Assembly: GCA_040901465.1 (NCBI GenBank)
Contig: JBBDYN010000055.1
Span: 5,843 to 69,842 of the forward strand
Reading direction: 5' to 3'
Source of the DNA: JAUSIF01 sp040901465
GTDB taxonomy: Bacteria; Pseudomonadota; Alphaproteobacteria; Rhizobiales; Xanthobacteraceae
Length of the DNA: 64,000 bases
The translations under genes were made by a program, and so were the position numbers. How positions within the stretch are numbered: position 1 is the stretch's first letter; each line of letters begins with the position of its first letter. The notes beneath the pieces were generated by a model that saw nothing but the letters and a program-made list of their open reading frames with translations, did not search any database and was not told where the DNA came from. Of the stretch, positions 8,963 to 17,947 are shown in pieces.

Positions 8963-10369
8963 TCAGCCGCCCCAGGCGGCGACTGCTTCGTTCACCGCGC
9001 GCTCGCCGGGCGTGCCCTTCTCGATCACGAGCACCGCACGGCGGCCGTTGTTGTAGACGAACGGCACGTCGAGCCAGCCGCGTTCCCGCAATAGGCTCAA
9101 GTTCTGCTCGCGATCGGCGTCGATCGCGGACAGGCCGACCAGGAAGAAGCCCGGCATCACGCGGACGACCAGGCCCACGAGCGGCGCGCCCTGTGCCGTC
9201 TCGGTGGTCTTGGCGCGGATGCCCGGCAAATTCGCGACGCCGCCGAACGGATCGCCCGGCGTCGCGAACTGCACTTCGATCGTGTGGCTCGCGGGCAGCG
9301 TCTGATCCGGATTGCGCCGGATCGTCATCGTCACCGCCATCTTGCGGTCCGGCACTTCCACTTCGACGCGCAGGCCGAGCTCGGGCGGACGGCCCGGCCC
9401 GGGATTGACCGTCTCGGTTTTCCACACGGCAGTCCCGACGAAGGTCTGAAGTTGCTGCGCAGTCGCGCCCGGATTTTCCTCGTAGAGCACCGCGCGCTGA
9501 GCGACCGCGGCGGCCGGCGCGGTCGCGCCGCCCGGTTGCGCGGGCGCGCGGGCTTCCGTCTGCGGACTGGGTGTCACTCGATCAGAGACTTTCGGTCCTT
9601 CGCCCGACTGAGCCGCCGTCCGCGTCGGTGCCGAGCCGAGGCCGAACGAGGCAAGGATGCGGTCGCGATGCACGTATCCGATCAGGATCGCGACCGCGAG
9701 CAACGCGCCCACGATGCCGCCGACGACGAGCTTCGCCTTCAGCGCCTTGCGCGCGTCGGCCTTGGCAAAATCGATGTTGCGCGCCTTCGGCGACCGCTGC
9801 AGCGGCTCGCTGAGTGCGTCGATCGGCTTCTCTTGTGCGCCCGGCCGCCCACGGCCATCGGGCGCTTGCTCAGTCGCCGTTTCCAATTGATAGGCGGCCT
9901 GCGGTGCATCGCCGAATACGTCGCGCGCCGAACGCGCGGCTTCCGCGGTGGCCGCGCCAAGTTGCTTTGCGTCCGCGACTGCTTCGCGCACGACCTTCGA
10001 ACCGCTCGCAGGCTCTGGCGCACGCTCGCGCGCCGCCGCTGCCGGCGGACGCGGCGAGGGGGCGGCTGGCGCTGCTCCGCTGGGAGCGGCCGGTGCGCGC
10101 GGTCCGGACGGTGGAGGAGCGGCGGCGGGCTTAGCCGACGCTTGCGCCGCCATGGGCTCGCCCTTCGCCGATTGCATCTCGGCGCGCCGAATCGCCTCCT
10201 CAAGCGCGAGCCGCTCCCGCGTGATCTCGGACTCGGCGAGCGGCGGGTTCATGGACCGCAGCTGATTCACCAGCGCCTGCCGCGCCCGGTCATAGACGGC
10301 CCGGCGGCCGTCGGGACTCTTATCGAGGCTCGAAACCGCGCGGGACAGTAGGGGCAGGTAGTCGGTCAT
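8963..10369 (-). CDS. Uncharacterised bitopic membrane protein with a conserved N-terminal helical module
   Basis: This 468-residue protein has four parts. Residues 1-65 are a helical module (DYLPLLSRAVSSLDKSPDGR then ERLALEEAIRRAE). I recall it at the N-terminus of many Bradyrhizobiaceae hypothetical proteins. Residues 70-205 are Ala/Pro-rich and low in complexity. One transmembrane helix spans about 213-233 with basic flanks. A C-terminal soluble domain (about 290-468) has alternating beta strands (LRVEVEVPDRKMAVTMTIRRN, FLVGLSA, FVYNNGRRAVLVIEKGTPG). No catalytic motif is visible. It converges with rpoH, with stops seven bases apart, and lies downstream of purA on the same strand. Confidence 0.75.
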   Translation of the reverse strand: MTDYLPLLSRAVSSLDKSPDGRRAVYDRARQALVNQLRSMNPPLAESEITRERLALEEAIRRAEMQSAKGEPMAAQASAKPAAAPPPSGPRAPAAPSGAAPAAPSPRPPAAAARERAPEPASGSKVVREAVADAKQLGAATAEAARSARDVFGDAPQAAYQLETATEQAPDGRGRPGAQEKPIDALSEPLQRSPKARNIDFAKADARKALKAKLVVGGIVGALLAVAILIGYVHRDRILASFGLGSAPTRTAAQSGEGPKVSDRVTPSPQTEARAPAQPGGATAPAAAVAQRAVLYEENPGATAQQLQTFVGTAVWKTETVNPGPGRPPELGLRVEVEVPDRKMAVTMTIRRNPDQTLPASHTIEVQFATPGDPFGGVANLPGIRAKTTETAQGAPLVGLVVRVMPGFFLVGLSAIDADREQNLSLLRERGWLDVPFVYNNGRRAVLVIEKGTPGERAVNEAVAAWGG

Positions 10370-10408
10370 CGATTTGCGTTTCCGAATCCGTAGCTTGCTC
10401 TGGCTAGA

Positions 10409-11698
10409 TCACGTTTGAAACGGATTTTGGACCAGAATTGTGTCGTCGCGCTCCGGACTTGTCGACAATAGAGCCACGGGGCAATCGATCAGTTCCTCGA
10501 TGCGGCGCACATATTTGACCGCTTCTGCCGGCAAATCGGCCCAGGAACGGGCTCCGCGCGTCGACTCGCCCCATCCTTCAATTGTCTCATAGACCGGTTC
10601 GAGTCGGGCCTGAGCGGCCTCTCCAGCCGGCAAATAGTCGATCTCTTGCCCATCGAGCCGGTAGCGCACGCAAACCCGAATCGGATCGAAACCATCGAGC
10701 ACGTCGAGCTTCGTGAGCGCGATCCCGTTGATTCCGCCGGTTCGCACGGTCTGCCGCACCAGCACCGAATCGAACCAGCCGCAGCGCCGCGCCCGGCCCG
10801 TCACCGTGCCGAACTCCTTGCCGCGCTCGCCGATCCGCTTGCCGATCTCGTCCTCGAGTTCTGTCGGAAACGGCCCCTCGCCCACGCGCGTCGTGTACGC
10901 CTTAGTGATGCCGAGCACGTAGCCGACGGCGCCCGGACCGAGACCCGAACCGGTCGCCGCTTGTCCCGCCACCGTGTTCGAAGAGGTCACGTAAGGATAA
11001 GTGCCGTGATCCACGTCAAGCAACGCGCCTTGCGCTCCTTCAAATAGAATCCGGTCGCCCTGCCGGCGGCGATCGTCGAGTAGCGCCCATGTGCGATCCA
11101 TGTACGGCAGCACTTTGTCGGCAACGGCGAGCAAATCCTTGCGCATTGCGTTCGTCTTCACTTCCGCCAAGCCGAGGCCGCGGCGCAACGCATTGTGGTG
11201 GGCGAGCAGGCGTTCGAGCTTGTCGTCGAGATGATCGGGCTCGGCGAAATCCACCAATCGGATCGCACGTCGCCCCACTTTGTCCTCGTATGCGGGCCCG
11301 ATGCCGCGGCCCGTTGTCCCGATGCGCTTATGCGCCGCGCTCTCGCGCGCGACATCGAGTTCACGATGCAGCGGCAGGATCAGCGCGCAATTATCGGCCA
11401 CGCGCAGGTTGGCGGGCGTGACCTTCACGCCCTGCCCGGCGAGCCGCTCGATTTCTTCGATGAGCGCGCCGGGGTCGAGCACGACCCCGTTGCCGATCAC
11501 GGCAAGCTTGCCCGGCCGCACGACGCCGGAAGGCAGCAGCGACAGTTTATACGTAACCCCGTCGATCACGAGCGTGTGGCCGGCGTTGTGACCGCCCTGA
11601 AACCGGACAACCACGTCGGCCTGTTCGCTCAACCAATCGACGATCTTGCCTTTACCTTCGTCGCCCCACTGGGCCCCGACGACGACGACGTTCGGCAC
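10409..11698 (-). CDS. purA: Adenylosuccinate synthetase
   Basis: PurA joins IMP and aspartate using GTP, the first committed step to AMP. The N-terminus carries WGDEGKGK and GGHNAGHT, which hold the catalytic Asp and His, and the rest aligns well with the family (RGIGPAYEDK, FEGAQGALLDVDHGTYPYVTSSN, TKLDVLDG). An in-frame GTG at 11725 is possible. The GTG at 11698 gives the usual PNVVVVGAQWGDEG start and has GGGGAG eight bases upstream. The resulting 429 residues match the family length. The neighbours are unrelated in pathway. Confidence 0.95.
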   Translation of the reverse strand: MPNVVVVGAQWGDEGKGKIVDWLSEQADVVVRFQGGHNAGHTLVIDGVTYKLSLLPSGVVRPGKLAVIGNGVVLDPGALIEEIERLAGQGVKVTPANLRVADNCALILPLHRELDVARESAAHKRIGTTGRGIGPAYEDKVGRRAIRLVDFAEPDHLDDKLERLLAHHNALRRGLGLAEVKTNAMRKDLLAVADKVLPYMDRTWALLDDRRRQGDRILFEGAQGALLDVDHGTYPYVTSSNTVAGQAATGSGLGPGAVGYVLGITKAYTTRVGEGPFPTELEDEIGKRIGERGKEFGTVTGRARRCGWFDSVLVRQTVRTGGINGIALTKLDVLDGFDPIRVCVRYRLDGQEIDYLPAGEAAQARLEPVYETIEGWGESTRGARSWADLPAEAVKYVRRIEELIDCPVALLSTSPERDDTILVQNPFQT

Positions 11699-11819
11699 CT
11701 CGATCACTCCCCGGTACCCGGGCACAAAAAATTTACCGCATACAGTCGAAGCCCCGGCACAACCGGGCCGGGGCTAGGTTTCTGGTACCGGATCGGGGCC
11801 AAGGTGGCAAGGCGCGCGC

Positions 11820-12782
11820 ATGCCACCCATGTTCCAAAGTCGGACTTTGCCTCTTGCACCTCATGCCGATCAACCCAATCTGCACGCCATGACCGCCGTC
11901 ACGGCGCCTGCCCCCGCCAAGTCTTCGCAATCGATCCTGCCCGCGGCCACTACCATCGGCACCGTCACCTTGCGCGTTGCCGACGCGGAGCGTTCGCTTC
12001 GCTGGTATCGCGACATGATGGGCCTGCAATTGATCGAGCGCAGCCCGGGGCGGCTCGTGCTCGGCGGGGGCGGTCAGCCGTTCCTCATTCTGGAAGTCCG
12101 GCCCGGCGCGGCCCCGCGCGACGAGAACACGACCGGCCTCTACCACGTGGCGATTCTCGTGCCCGACCGGCCGACGCTCGGCGGCGTGCTCGCGCGCATC
12201 GCGGCGGCGGGCGTACGTCTCGGCGCCTCGGACCATCTCGTCAGCGAAGCGCTCTATATCTGGGACCCGGACAATAACGGCCTGGAAATCTATCGCGACC
12301 GCCCGCGCAACGAGTGGCAATGGGACGGCCGCGAGGTTCGCATGGCCACCGACCCGCTCGATCTGCGCAATCTTGGACAAGAAGGGATTGCCGCCGGCAA
12401 GGAGCGCGAGCCCATGCCCGCGGGTACGCGCATCGGCCATGTTCATTTGCAAGTTGGCGATATCGAGAAGGCGGGCAGTTTCTATTGCGACGTGCTGGGC
12501 TTCGCGAAGATGGCGGGCCGACACGGTGCGTTGTTCGTTTCCGCCGGCGGCTATCATCATCACATTGGCATGAACATCTGGCACAGTCGGAATGCACTGC
12601 CACCCGCGGAGAACGCGGCCGGTCTCGTGATCTTCGAGGTCGTGGTGCCCGATCGCGCGGCACTCGCCGCGACGAAGGCCCGCTTGGAAGCGGCCGGCTT
12701 CGAGACGAAGCAGGACGGCGACGGCTTCCAGTTCCGCGATCCTTGGCAGATCGCCGTGCGCGTCATTCCCGCGCGCAATTGA
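11820..12782 (+). CDS. Two-domain VOC (glyoxalase/dioxygenase-like) protein
   Basis: The 320-residue protein has two vicinal-oxygen-chelate modules. The first is about residues 45-165 (TVTLRVADAERSLRWYRDMMGL) and the second about 203-318 (GHVHLQVGDIEKAGSFYCDVLGF). The layout resembles CatE-type catechol 2,3-dioxygenase-like proteins of Bacillus. Candidate metal ligands are His near the start of each module (YHVAIL, HVHLQV) and Glu at the end (GLEIYRD). The substrate cannot be told from sequence. The ATG at 11820 has AAGG upstream, and another ATG at 11889 starts closer to the domain. A DMT permease follows 26 bases downstream and may be co-transcribed. Confidence 0.8.
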   Translation: MPPMFQSRTLPLAPHADQPNLHAMTAVTAPAPAKSSQSILPAATTIGTVTLRVADAERSLRWYRDMMGLQLIERSPGRLVLGGGGQPFLILEVRPGAAPRDENTTGLYHVAILVPDRPTLGGVLARIAAAGVRLGASDHLVSEALYIWDPDNNGLEIYRDRPRNEWQWDGREVRMATDPLDLRNLGQEGIAAGKEREPMPAGTRIGHVHLQVGDIEKAGSFYCDVLGFAKMAGRHGALFVSAGGYHHHIGMNIWHSRNALPPAENAAGLVIFEVVVPDRAALAATKARLEAAGFETKQDGDGFQFRDPWQIAVRVIPARN

Positions 12783-12808
12783 CCCCTCGCCTTTCCCCGC
12801 TGGGGCAA

Positions 12809-13741
12809 ATGCACTCGCTCGTTCAGCGCCTCTTTGGCCGGCTCTACAACGCGCCGTATCTCCTGCTCGTGCTCACGACGTTGTTCTGGGCCGGCAACAT
12901 CAATGTCGGACGCTACGCGGCCGGATATGTGCCGCCGGTCGCGCTCGGCACGTTGCGTTGGGTCGGCGCAGCGTTGATTCTCCTCCCCTTCGCGCTTCCC
13001 TATCTGCGTGCGGATTGGCCGGTGATCCGCAAGCATGCCGCCATGCTGACGCTGCTCTCGCTCCTCAGCATTTCTGCCTACAACACGCTCACCTATTACG
13101 GCCTGCAATTCACCGAGGCGATCAATGCCGTGATCCTGCAATCGACCGGATCCCTGGTCGTTGTCGCCTTTGCGTTTCTATTGTTCGGCGAGCGACTTGG
13201 GCCTTGGCAATTGTTCGGGATGATCCTGTCGTTCGCAGGCGTCGCGGTCGTCGTGAGCCGCGGCGAGTCTGCGGCCCTTCTCGACTTTCGCCTCAATATC
13301 GGCGACCTGATCCTGCTCGCGGCGATCGCCTCATATTCGCTTTACACCGTGCTGCTAAGGCGCAGGCCGCCGATTCACCCGCTTTCGTTCGTGACGCTCA
13401 CCATGGGCTGGGGCGCGATCCTCCTGCTGCCATTCTGGGCTGCGGAGATCGCAGGTGGCCGCACCGTGCCGCTCGAAGCTGCGTCGCTCGCGATCGTCGC
13501 CTATGTGATCATCTTTCCGTCGCTGCTCGCACACTTCTTCTTTTTCCGCGGCGTCGAGATGATTGGCGCGAACCGGGCCGCGCCGTTCATGTATCTGATT
13601 CCGGTGTTCGCCACCGCCCTCGCGATCCTGTTTCTCGGCGAGGAACTTCACCTGTTCCATGCCGCGGGCTTCATGCTCGTGATCGGCGGGGTATTGATCG
13701 CGACGCGGCGTCAGCAACTTCCCGCCGAAGTCAAAACCTGA
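12809..13741 (+). CDS. DMT (EamA) family permease
   Basis: The 310-residue product has about ten transmembrane helices in two EamA repeats, with GNINVGRYAAGYVPPVALGTLRW near the start and ANRAAPFMYLIPVFATALAILFLGE in the second half. These are drug/metabolite transporter signatures. The direction and substrate are unknown. GGGG lies just before the ATG. The gene follows the VOC gene closely, which hints at a shared substrate. Its 3' end overlaps the convergent serA gene by 11 bases. Confidence 0.85.
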   Translation: MHSLVQRLFGRLYNAPYLLLVLTTLFWAGNINVGRYAAGYVPPVALGTLRWVGAALILLPFALPYLRADWPVIRKHAAMLTLLSLLSISAYNTLTYYGLQFTEAINAVILQSTGSLVVVAFAFLLFGERLGPWQLFGMILSFAGVAVVVSRGESAALLDFRLNIGDLILLAAIASYSLYTVLLRRRPPIHPLSFVTLTMGWGAILLLPFWAAEIAGGRTVPLEAASLAIVAYVIIFPSLLAHFFFFRGVEMIGANRAAPFMYLIPVFATALAILFLGEELHLFHAAGFMLVIGGVLIATRRQQLPAEVKT

Positions 13742-15311
13742 GCAGTTTCGCCTGCTGCACCTGCGGCAGCGCGCGCACCTTCGCCAGCACATCGGTCGGC
13801 AGCTCGCCATCGATCTCGATCAGCGCGATCGCGTTGCCGCCCGGCGCCTCGCGGCCCACGTGGAACGTCGCGATGTTGATCCCGGCGTCGCCGAGCGTCG
13901 ACGAGAACTTGCCGATGAAGCCGGGCTTGTCGAGATTGGTGATGTAGATCATCGACGGGCCGAACTCGGCGTCCATCCGGATTCCCTTGATGTTGACGAT
14001 GCGCGGCCGGCCGTCGGCATAAACGGTCCCCGCCACCGTGCGCTCCTGCCGCTCGGTAACGACCGTGAGCTTGATCAGGCTGTCGTAATCGCCCTCGGCC
14101 TCGCGCGTGGTCTCCTCGACCACCATGCCGCGCTCCTTCGCGATCACAGCCGACGACACCACGTTGATGTCGCCGAGCATCGGGCGCAGGAGCCCCGCGA
14201 GCGCCGCCGAGGTCAGCGCCTTGATCTTCATCTGCGCGACGCTGCCCTCGTAGGTGATCTGCACCTTGCTGATGCCTGTCTCCGTGAGCTGCCCCGCGAA
14301 CGAGCCGAGCTTTTCCGCAAGCGCGATGAAGGGCTTGAGCCTGGGGGCTTCTTCCGCCGTGATCGAAGGGAAATTCACCGCGTTCGAGATCGCCCCGCGC
14401 AACAAGAAATCCGACATTTGCTCGGCGATCTGCTGCGCGACGTTTTCCTGCGCCTCGGTGGTGGCGGCGCCGAGGTGCGGCGTGCACACGACGTTCGGAT
14501 GTCCAAACAGCGGATTCTCCGTCGCCGGCTCAATCGAAAACACGTCGAACGCCGCCCCGGCGACGTGGCCGGTGTCGAGCGCCGCCCTGAGCGCGTTTTC
14601 GTCGACAAGTCCGCCGCGGGCGCAATTGATGACGCGCACGCCCTTCTTGGTGCGGGCGAGGCTCTCGGCATTCAAAATATTTTTCGTCTTCTCCGTAACC
14701 GGTGCGTGGAAAGAGATGAAATCCGCACGCGCAAGAAGATCATCGAACTCCACCTTCTCGACGCCAATGTCCTTCGCCCGTTCGGGCGAGAGATACGGGT
14801 CGAACGCAACCACTCTCATGCGCACCCCGAGCGCGCGGTCCGCGACGATCGAGCCGATATTGCCGCAGCCGATGATGCCAAGCGTCTTCGCCGTAAGCTC
14901 GACTCCCAGAAAGCGGTTCTTCTCCCACTTGCCAGCTTGAGTCGAAATGTCGGCCTGCGGAATCTGCCGCGCGAGCGCGAATAGGAGCGCGATCGCGTGC
15001 TCGGCGGTCGTGATGGAATTCCCGAAAGGCGTGTTCATTACGATGATGCCCTTCGCGGTCGCGGCGTTCACATCGATATTGTCGACGCCAATGCCGGCGC
15101 GGCCGATCACTTTCAGGCCATTCGCGGCGGCAATCACCTTTTCGGTCACCTTGGTTGCCGAGCGCACGGCGATGCCGTCGTACTTGCCGATGATTTCGAC
15201 GAGCTGGTCGCGATCGAGCCCGATCTTCACGTCGGTCTCGATGCTGCGGTCCTTGAAGATCTGCGCGGCCGCAGGCGAAAGCTTGTCGGCGATGAGAACG
15301 CGGGGTGCCAT
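13731..15311 (-). CDS. serA: D-3-phosphoglycerate dehydrogenase
   Basis: The 526-residue enzyme oxidises 3-phosphoglycerate in the first step of serine synthesis. It is the long SerA form: a 2-hydroxyacid dehydrogenase core with the Rossmann motif GIIGCGNIGS near 148, RGGLVDE and the catalytic HLGAAT region, then an ASB domain, then a C-terminal ACT domain (about 455-526, YITNLDKPGFIGKFSSTLGDAGINIATFHVGR). The ATG at 15311 is 11 bases downstream of the serC stop, so the two form an operon. The 3' end overlaps the convergent DMT permease. Confidence 0.96.
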   Translation of the reverse strand: MAPRVLIADKLSPAAAQIFKDRSIETDVKIGLDRDQLVEIIGKYDGIAVRSATKVTEKVIAAANGLKVIGRAGIGVDNIDVNAATAKGIIVMNTPFGNSITTAEHAIALLFALARQIPQADISTQAGKWEKNRFLGVELTAKTLGIIGCGNIGSIVADRALGVRMRVVAFDPYLSPERAKDIGVEKVEFDDLLARADFISFHAPVTEKTKNILNAESLARTKKGVRVINCARGGLVDENALRAALDTGHVAGAAFDVFSIEPATENPLFGHPNVVCTPHLGAATTEAQENVAQQIAEQMSDFLLRGAISNAVNFPSITAEEAPRLKPFIALAEKLGSFAGQLTETGISKVQITYEGSVAQMKIKALTSAALAGLLRPMLGDINVVSSAVIAKERGMVVEETTREAEGDYDSLIKLTVVTERQERTVAGTVYADGRPRIVNIKGIRMDAEFGPSMIYITNLDKPGFIGKFSSTLGDAGINIATFHVGREAPGGNAIALIEIDGELPTDVLAKVRALPQVQQAKLLRF

Positions 15312-15322
15312 GTGCGCCTCCC

Positions 15323-16507
15323 TCACGCGCTCTTCGCGAGTAGAGATTCGGGCATCGCGGCCTTGGCCTGCGCGAATGCCCAATCGAGCCACCGGAAGAG
15401 CGCCTCGAGGTCGGCGCCCTCGATCGTGGCGCCGGTCCAGATGCGCAAGCCCGGAGGCGCGTCGCGATAGAACGCAATGTCGTAGGCGACGTTCTCCTTT
15501 TCGAGCATGCCCGCGATCGACTTCGCGAACGCGGCCTGCGCGTCCAGCGCGAGCGCCTTGATCGCTGGATCGGCGAACACAAGGCACACCGACGTGTTGG
15601 AGCGGGTCGCGGGCGCTTTCGCGAGATGCTCGATCCACGGCGTCCGCGCGACCCAGGCGTCGAGCTTCGCGAAATTTTCGTCGGCACGTTTGCGTAGCCC
15701 GGAAAGGCCGCCGATCGACTTCGCCCATTCCAGTGCATCGAGATAGTCCTCGACGCAGAGCATCGACGGCGTGTTGATGGTCTCGCCCTGGAAGATCGCT
15801 TCGTTGAGCTTGCCGCCCTTGGTCATGCGAAAGATTTTCGGCATGGGCCAAGCGGGCGTGTAGGATTCGAGCCGTTCCACCGCGCGCGGGCTCAGGATCA
15901 GCATGCCGTGCGCTGCTTCGCCGCCCAGCACCTTCTGCCAGGAGTAAGTCACGACATCGAGCTTGTCCCAGGCGAGGTTCTGCGCGAACGCCGCCGAGGT
16001 CGCGTCGCAGATCGTGAGGCCCGCGCGGTCGGCCTTGATCCAGTCGCCATTCGGCACGCGTACGCCTGAGGTCGTACCGTTCCAGGTGAACACGACATCA
16101 TGCGAGAAATCGACTTGGCCGAGGTCGGGCAGCTCGCCATACGGCGCTTTCAGCACGCGCGCATTCTTTAGCTTGAGCTGCTTGATCACGTCCGTGACCC
16201 AGCCCTCGCCGAAGCTCTCCCAGGCGAGCAAGTCCACGGGCCGCGCGCCCAGGAGCGACCAGAGCGCCATTTCCACGGCGCCGGTGTCGGACGCGGGCAC
16301 GATGCCGATCTTGTAGCCGGCCGGCACGCCTAGCACTTCGCGCGTGAGATCGATCGCGCGCTTGAGCTTGGCTCTGCCGGGCTTCGACCGGTGCGACCGG
16401 CCGAGCAGAGCGTCCGTGAGGATTTCGAGATTCCAGCCGGGGCGTTTGGCACAGGGGCCGGACGAGAAGTGTGGCACGCGCGGGCGGGCGGCGGGCGGGT
16501 TCGCCAT
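15323..16507 (-). CDS. serC: Phosphoserine aminotransferase
   Basis: The 394-residue PLP enzyme converts 3-phosphohydroxypyruvate to phosphoserine. The N-terminus has FSSGPCAKRPGW, and the PLP lysine is in SWQKVLGGE (Lys192). The sequence is of the alphaproteobacterial SerC type rather than the E. coli type. serA follows 11 bases downstream. The ribosome site GGAAGG lies inside a predicted hairpin of the serC RNA leader immediately upstream, so translation may be regulated there. Confidence 0.95.
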   Translation of the reverse strand: MANPPAARPRVPHFSSGPCAKRPGWNLEILTDALLGRSHRSKPGRAKLKRAIDLTREVLGVPAGYKIGIVPASDTGAVEMALWSLLGARPVDLLAWESFGEGWVTDVIKQLKLKNARVLKAPYGELPDLGQVDFSHDVVFTWNGTTSGVRVPNGDWIKADRAGLTICDATSAAFAQNLAWDKLDVVTYSWQKVLGGEAAHGMLILSPRAVERLESYTPAWPMPKIFRMTKGGKLNEAIFQGETINTPSMLCVEDYLDALEWAKSIGGLSGLRKRADENFAKLDAWVARTPWIEHLAKAPATRSNTSVCLVFADPAIKALALDAQAAFAKSIAGMLEKENVAYDIAFYRDAPPGLRIWTGATIEGADLEALFRWLDWAFAQAKAAMPESLLAKSA

Positions 16508-16550
16508 GGTGTCTATCCTTCCAGATAGTCGCCCCTCGTTGGGGAGGGGT
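16508..16550 (-). ncRNA. serC RNA motif (cis leader of serC)
   Basis: On the minus strand two hairpins precede the serC ATG directly. The first is CCCCTC-CCCAAC-GAGGGG (16549-16532). The second is CTATC-TGGAAG-GATAG (16528-16513), which places the ribosome site GGAAGG in its loop and 3' arm, six bases before ACACC-ATG. This agrees with my recollection of the alphaproteobacterial serC motif described upstream of serC-serA operons. The ligand, if any, is not known. Confidence 0.7.
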
Positions 16551-16628
16551 GTCCCGCCGATGGGGATAGGCTCAAGCGCCCAAGGCCGTCAAGGACGGCA
16601 AAAGTTCATGGTGTCGCAGCGTTAAGCT

Positions 16629-16830
16629 TCTTCTCCTCCCGCTTGCGGGGAGAGGGTGGCTGCCGCGCCGACGAGCGAAGCGAGGATCCGCCGCGGCGAT
16701 TCAAGAAGTGCCCGCGCTGCCCGCGCGCTTCGCTCGATGCTCGCCACCCTCTCCTCGCAATCGGGCAGAGGGAAAAAAGAAAACGGCGCGGACATGCCGC
16801 GCCGCCGAGGCCGAAGGACGAGGATCCGGC
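16629..16830. repeat. Intergenic palindromic repeat region between the Omp gene and serC
   Basis: Bases 16551-16879 carry no supported gene. Within them, CTCCTCCCGCTTGCGGGGAG (from 16634) is a near-palindrome. GAGAGGGTGGC (16650-16660) is inverted at GCCACCCTCTC (16743-16753). GAGGATCCGCCGCGGCGA (16682 on) recurs as GAGGATCCGGCGCGGCGA (16819 on). This resembles the short dispersed repeats common in rhizobial genomes. An open frame exists here but reads through the repeats and is not protein-like. Confidence 0.6.
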
Positions 16831-16879
16831 GCGGCGACAATAAGCGCGCCGCGCCGCTCGCTCGCGAATTCGAATTCGC

Positions 16880-17704
16880 TCAGTACTTGGTGACGATCGG
16901 AGGCTGCCAGTGGCTCACACCCATGTCGGCGAGCATCCAGCGCACGCCAAACTTGATGTCGTGCGAGGTGATGCCCTTGAATTGCACAGGAAAGCACGGC
17001 GGAGTCACCTGACACCCGACGCCAGGATCGTCATTTCGGAAATCGCCGGTTTTTGCGTCACCCAGATTCAAGTAGCGATAGGCGAACTCGACGGTAAAAC
17101 TTGGCGTGACTTCGTACGATAAACCAGCATACAGCGCCCACGCTAGATCCCATTTCGATCCCGTATCGGCGAACCCTCCGGCGCCGCCGATTACGTTCGT
17201 ATCCTTAAAGTGGCTGATCGTATTCCGTGTTGCGCCGATGCCCGCACCAACAAACGGCGTGATACTCTTCCAGGTGCCGAGATCGAGATATGCGTTGAAA
17301 AGGAACAGCCACTCGGATTTGCTGCCGGTGTAGTCGTTCGTGTTGATGGTGCCGCCGTTGTCAAACTGATCAAGCGCATGAAAGTCGGCTTTGCCGCGGT
17401 ATTCGCCGGTAATGTCCCAGCGAAACCAGTTGTTGTGCTCGTAGCCGATGCCGAGACCAAAGAATGGCGCGCTATCGAAGCCGCCTTTGTCGAGCCAAAC
17501 GAAGTCGGTGGCCGTTTCGAACAAGGGGTGCTCGAGTCCCTTGAGGCGTTGATTGCTCATCCCGATATCGCCCCGCAGGTACCATCCGCCGTATTCCTCG
17601 ATTGGCGGCGGCAGGAGCGCCGGCAAATCGGCGGCGCGCACGTTGCTTGACGCGAGCACGGCCAATGCGGCCGCCGCGACGGCGAAGGTCTTGAGGCTGG
17701 CCAT
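16880..17704 (-). CDS. Outer-membrane beta-barrel protein (Omp25/Omp31-like)
   Basis: From the ATG at 17704 the product has 274 residues. It has a signal peptide (MASLKTFAVAAAALAVL to about VRAADLPA) and an eight-stranded style barrel with alternating aromatic and polar residues (GWYLRGDIG, FGLGIGYEHNNWFRWDITGEYRG, SITPFVGAGIGAT, FTVEFAYRYLNLGD). The C-terminus KFGVRWMLAD...TKY is a late strand followed by a short tail. This is the rhizobial Omp25/RopB/Omp31-like class of structural surface proteins. An ATG at 17737 is possible but AAGGATGGGA sits properly before 17704. Two perfect CtrA boxes lie upstream, and CtrA controls Omp25 in Brucella. Confidence 0.85.
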   Translation of the reverse strand: MASLKTFAVAAAALAVLASSNVRAADLPALLPPPIEEYGGWYLRGDIGMSNQRLKGLEHPLFETATDFVWLDKGGFDSAPFFGLGIGYEHNNWFRWDITGEYRGKADFHALDQFDNGGTINTNDYTGSKSEWLFLFNAYLDLGTWKSITPFVGAGIGATRNTISHFKDTNVIGGAGGFADTGSKWDLAWALYAGLSYEVTPSFTVEFAYRYLNLGDAKTGDFRNDDPGVGCQVTPPCFPVQFKGITSHDIKFGVRWMLADMGVSHWQPPIVTKY

Positions 17705-17786
17705 CTTCCCATCCTTCTGAACTGGCAGGGCGCGCACGCAGCGATCGCCCGTCGGTTTCCGAAGAGGCGAAACTGGCAGCGAATGT

Positions 17787-17803
17787 TTAAGAGGGGCTTA
17801 ACC
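17787..17803 (-). promoter_or_regulatory. Perfect CtrA box (TTAA-N7-TTAA), proximal, before the Omp gene
   Basis: TTAA at 17787-17790, seven bases, then TTAACC at 17798-17803. All eight core positions match the CtrA consensus. The box lies 83 bases before the Omp gene start, the right distance for direct promoter control. Two more TTAA follow at 17804 and 17811. Confidence 0.7.
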
Positions 17804-17850
17804 TTAATATTTAACCACGACCGCTCACCGGGCCGGACAACAGGGACCCC

Positions 17851-17940
17851 TCATGCGCGGGCTTGACCCGCGCCTGCAGGCGCACGTTGCAACCAGCAAT
17901 GCGCTCGGCCTGGATTGCCGGGTCAAGGCCGGGCAATGAG
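17851..17940. repeat. Dispersed palindromic repeat, family A, degenerate copy
   Basis: The element begins TCATGCGCGGGCTTGACCCG and ends GGATTGCCGGGTCAAGGCC then GGGCAATGA, so its ends are inverted. It is the same family as the cleaner copy at 48444-48528. It separates two CtrA boxes upstream of the Omp gene. It codes for nothing. Confidence 0.75.
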
Positions 17941-17947
17941 GAGGATT

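Noticed and set aside
12314..12808. Extension of the DMT permease frame upstream to 12314
   Set aside because: It lies inside the VOC gene in another frame. The ATG at 12809 begins just before the first helix.
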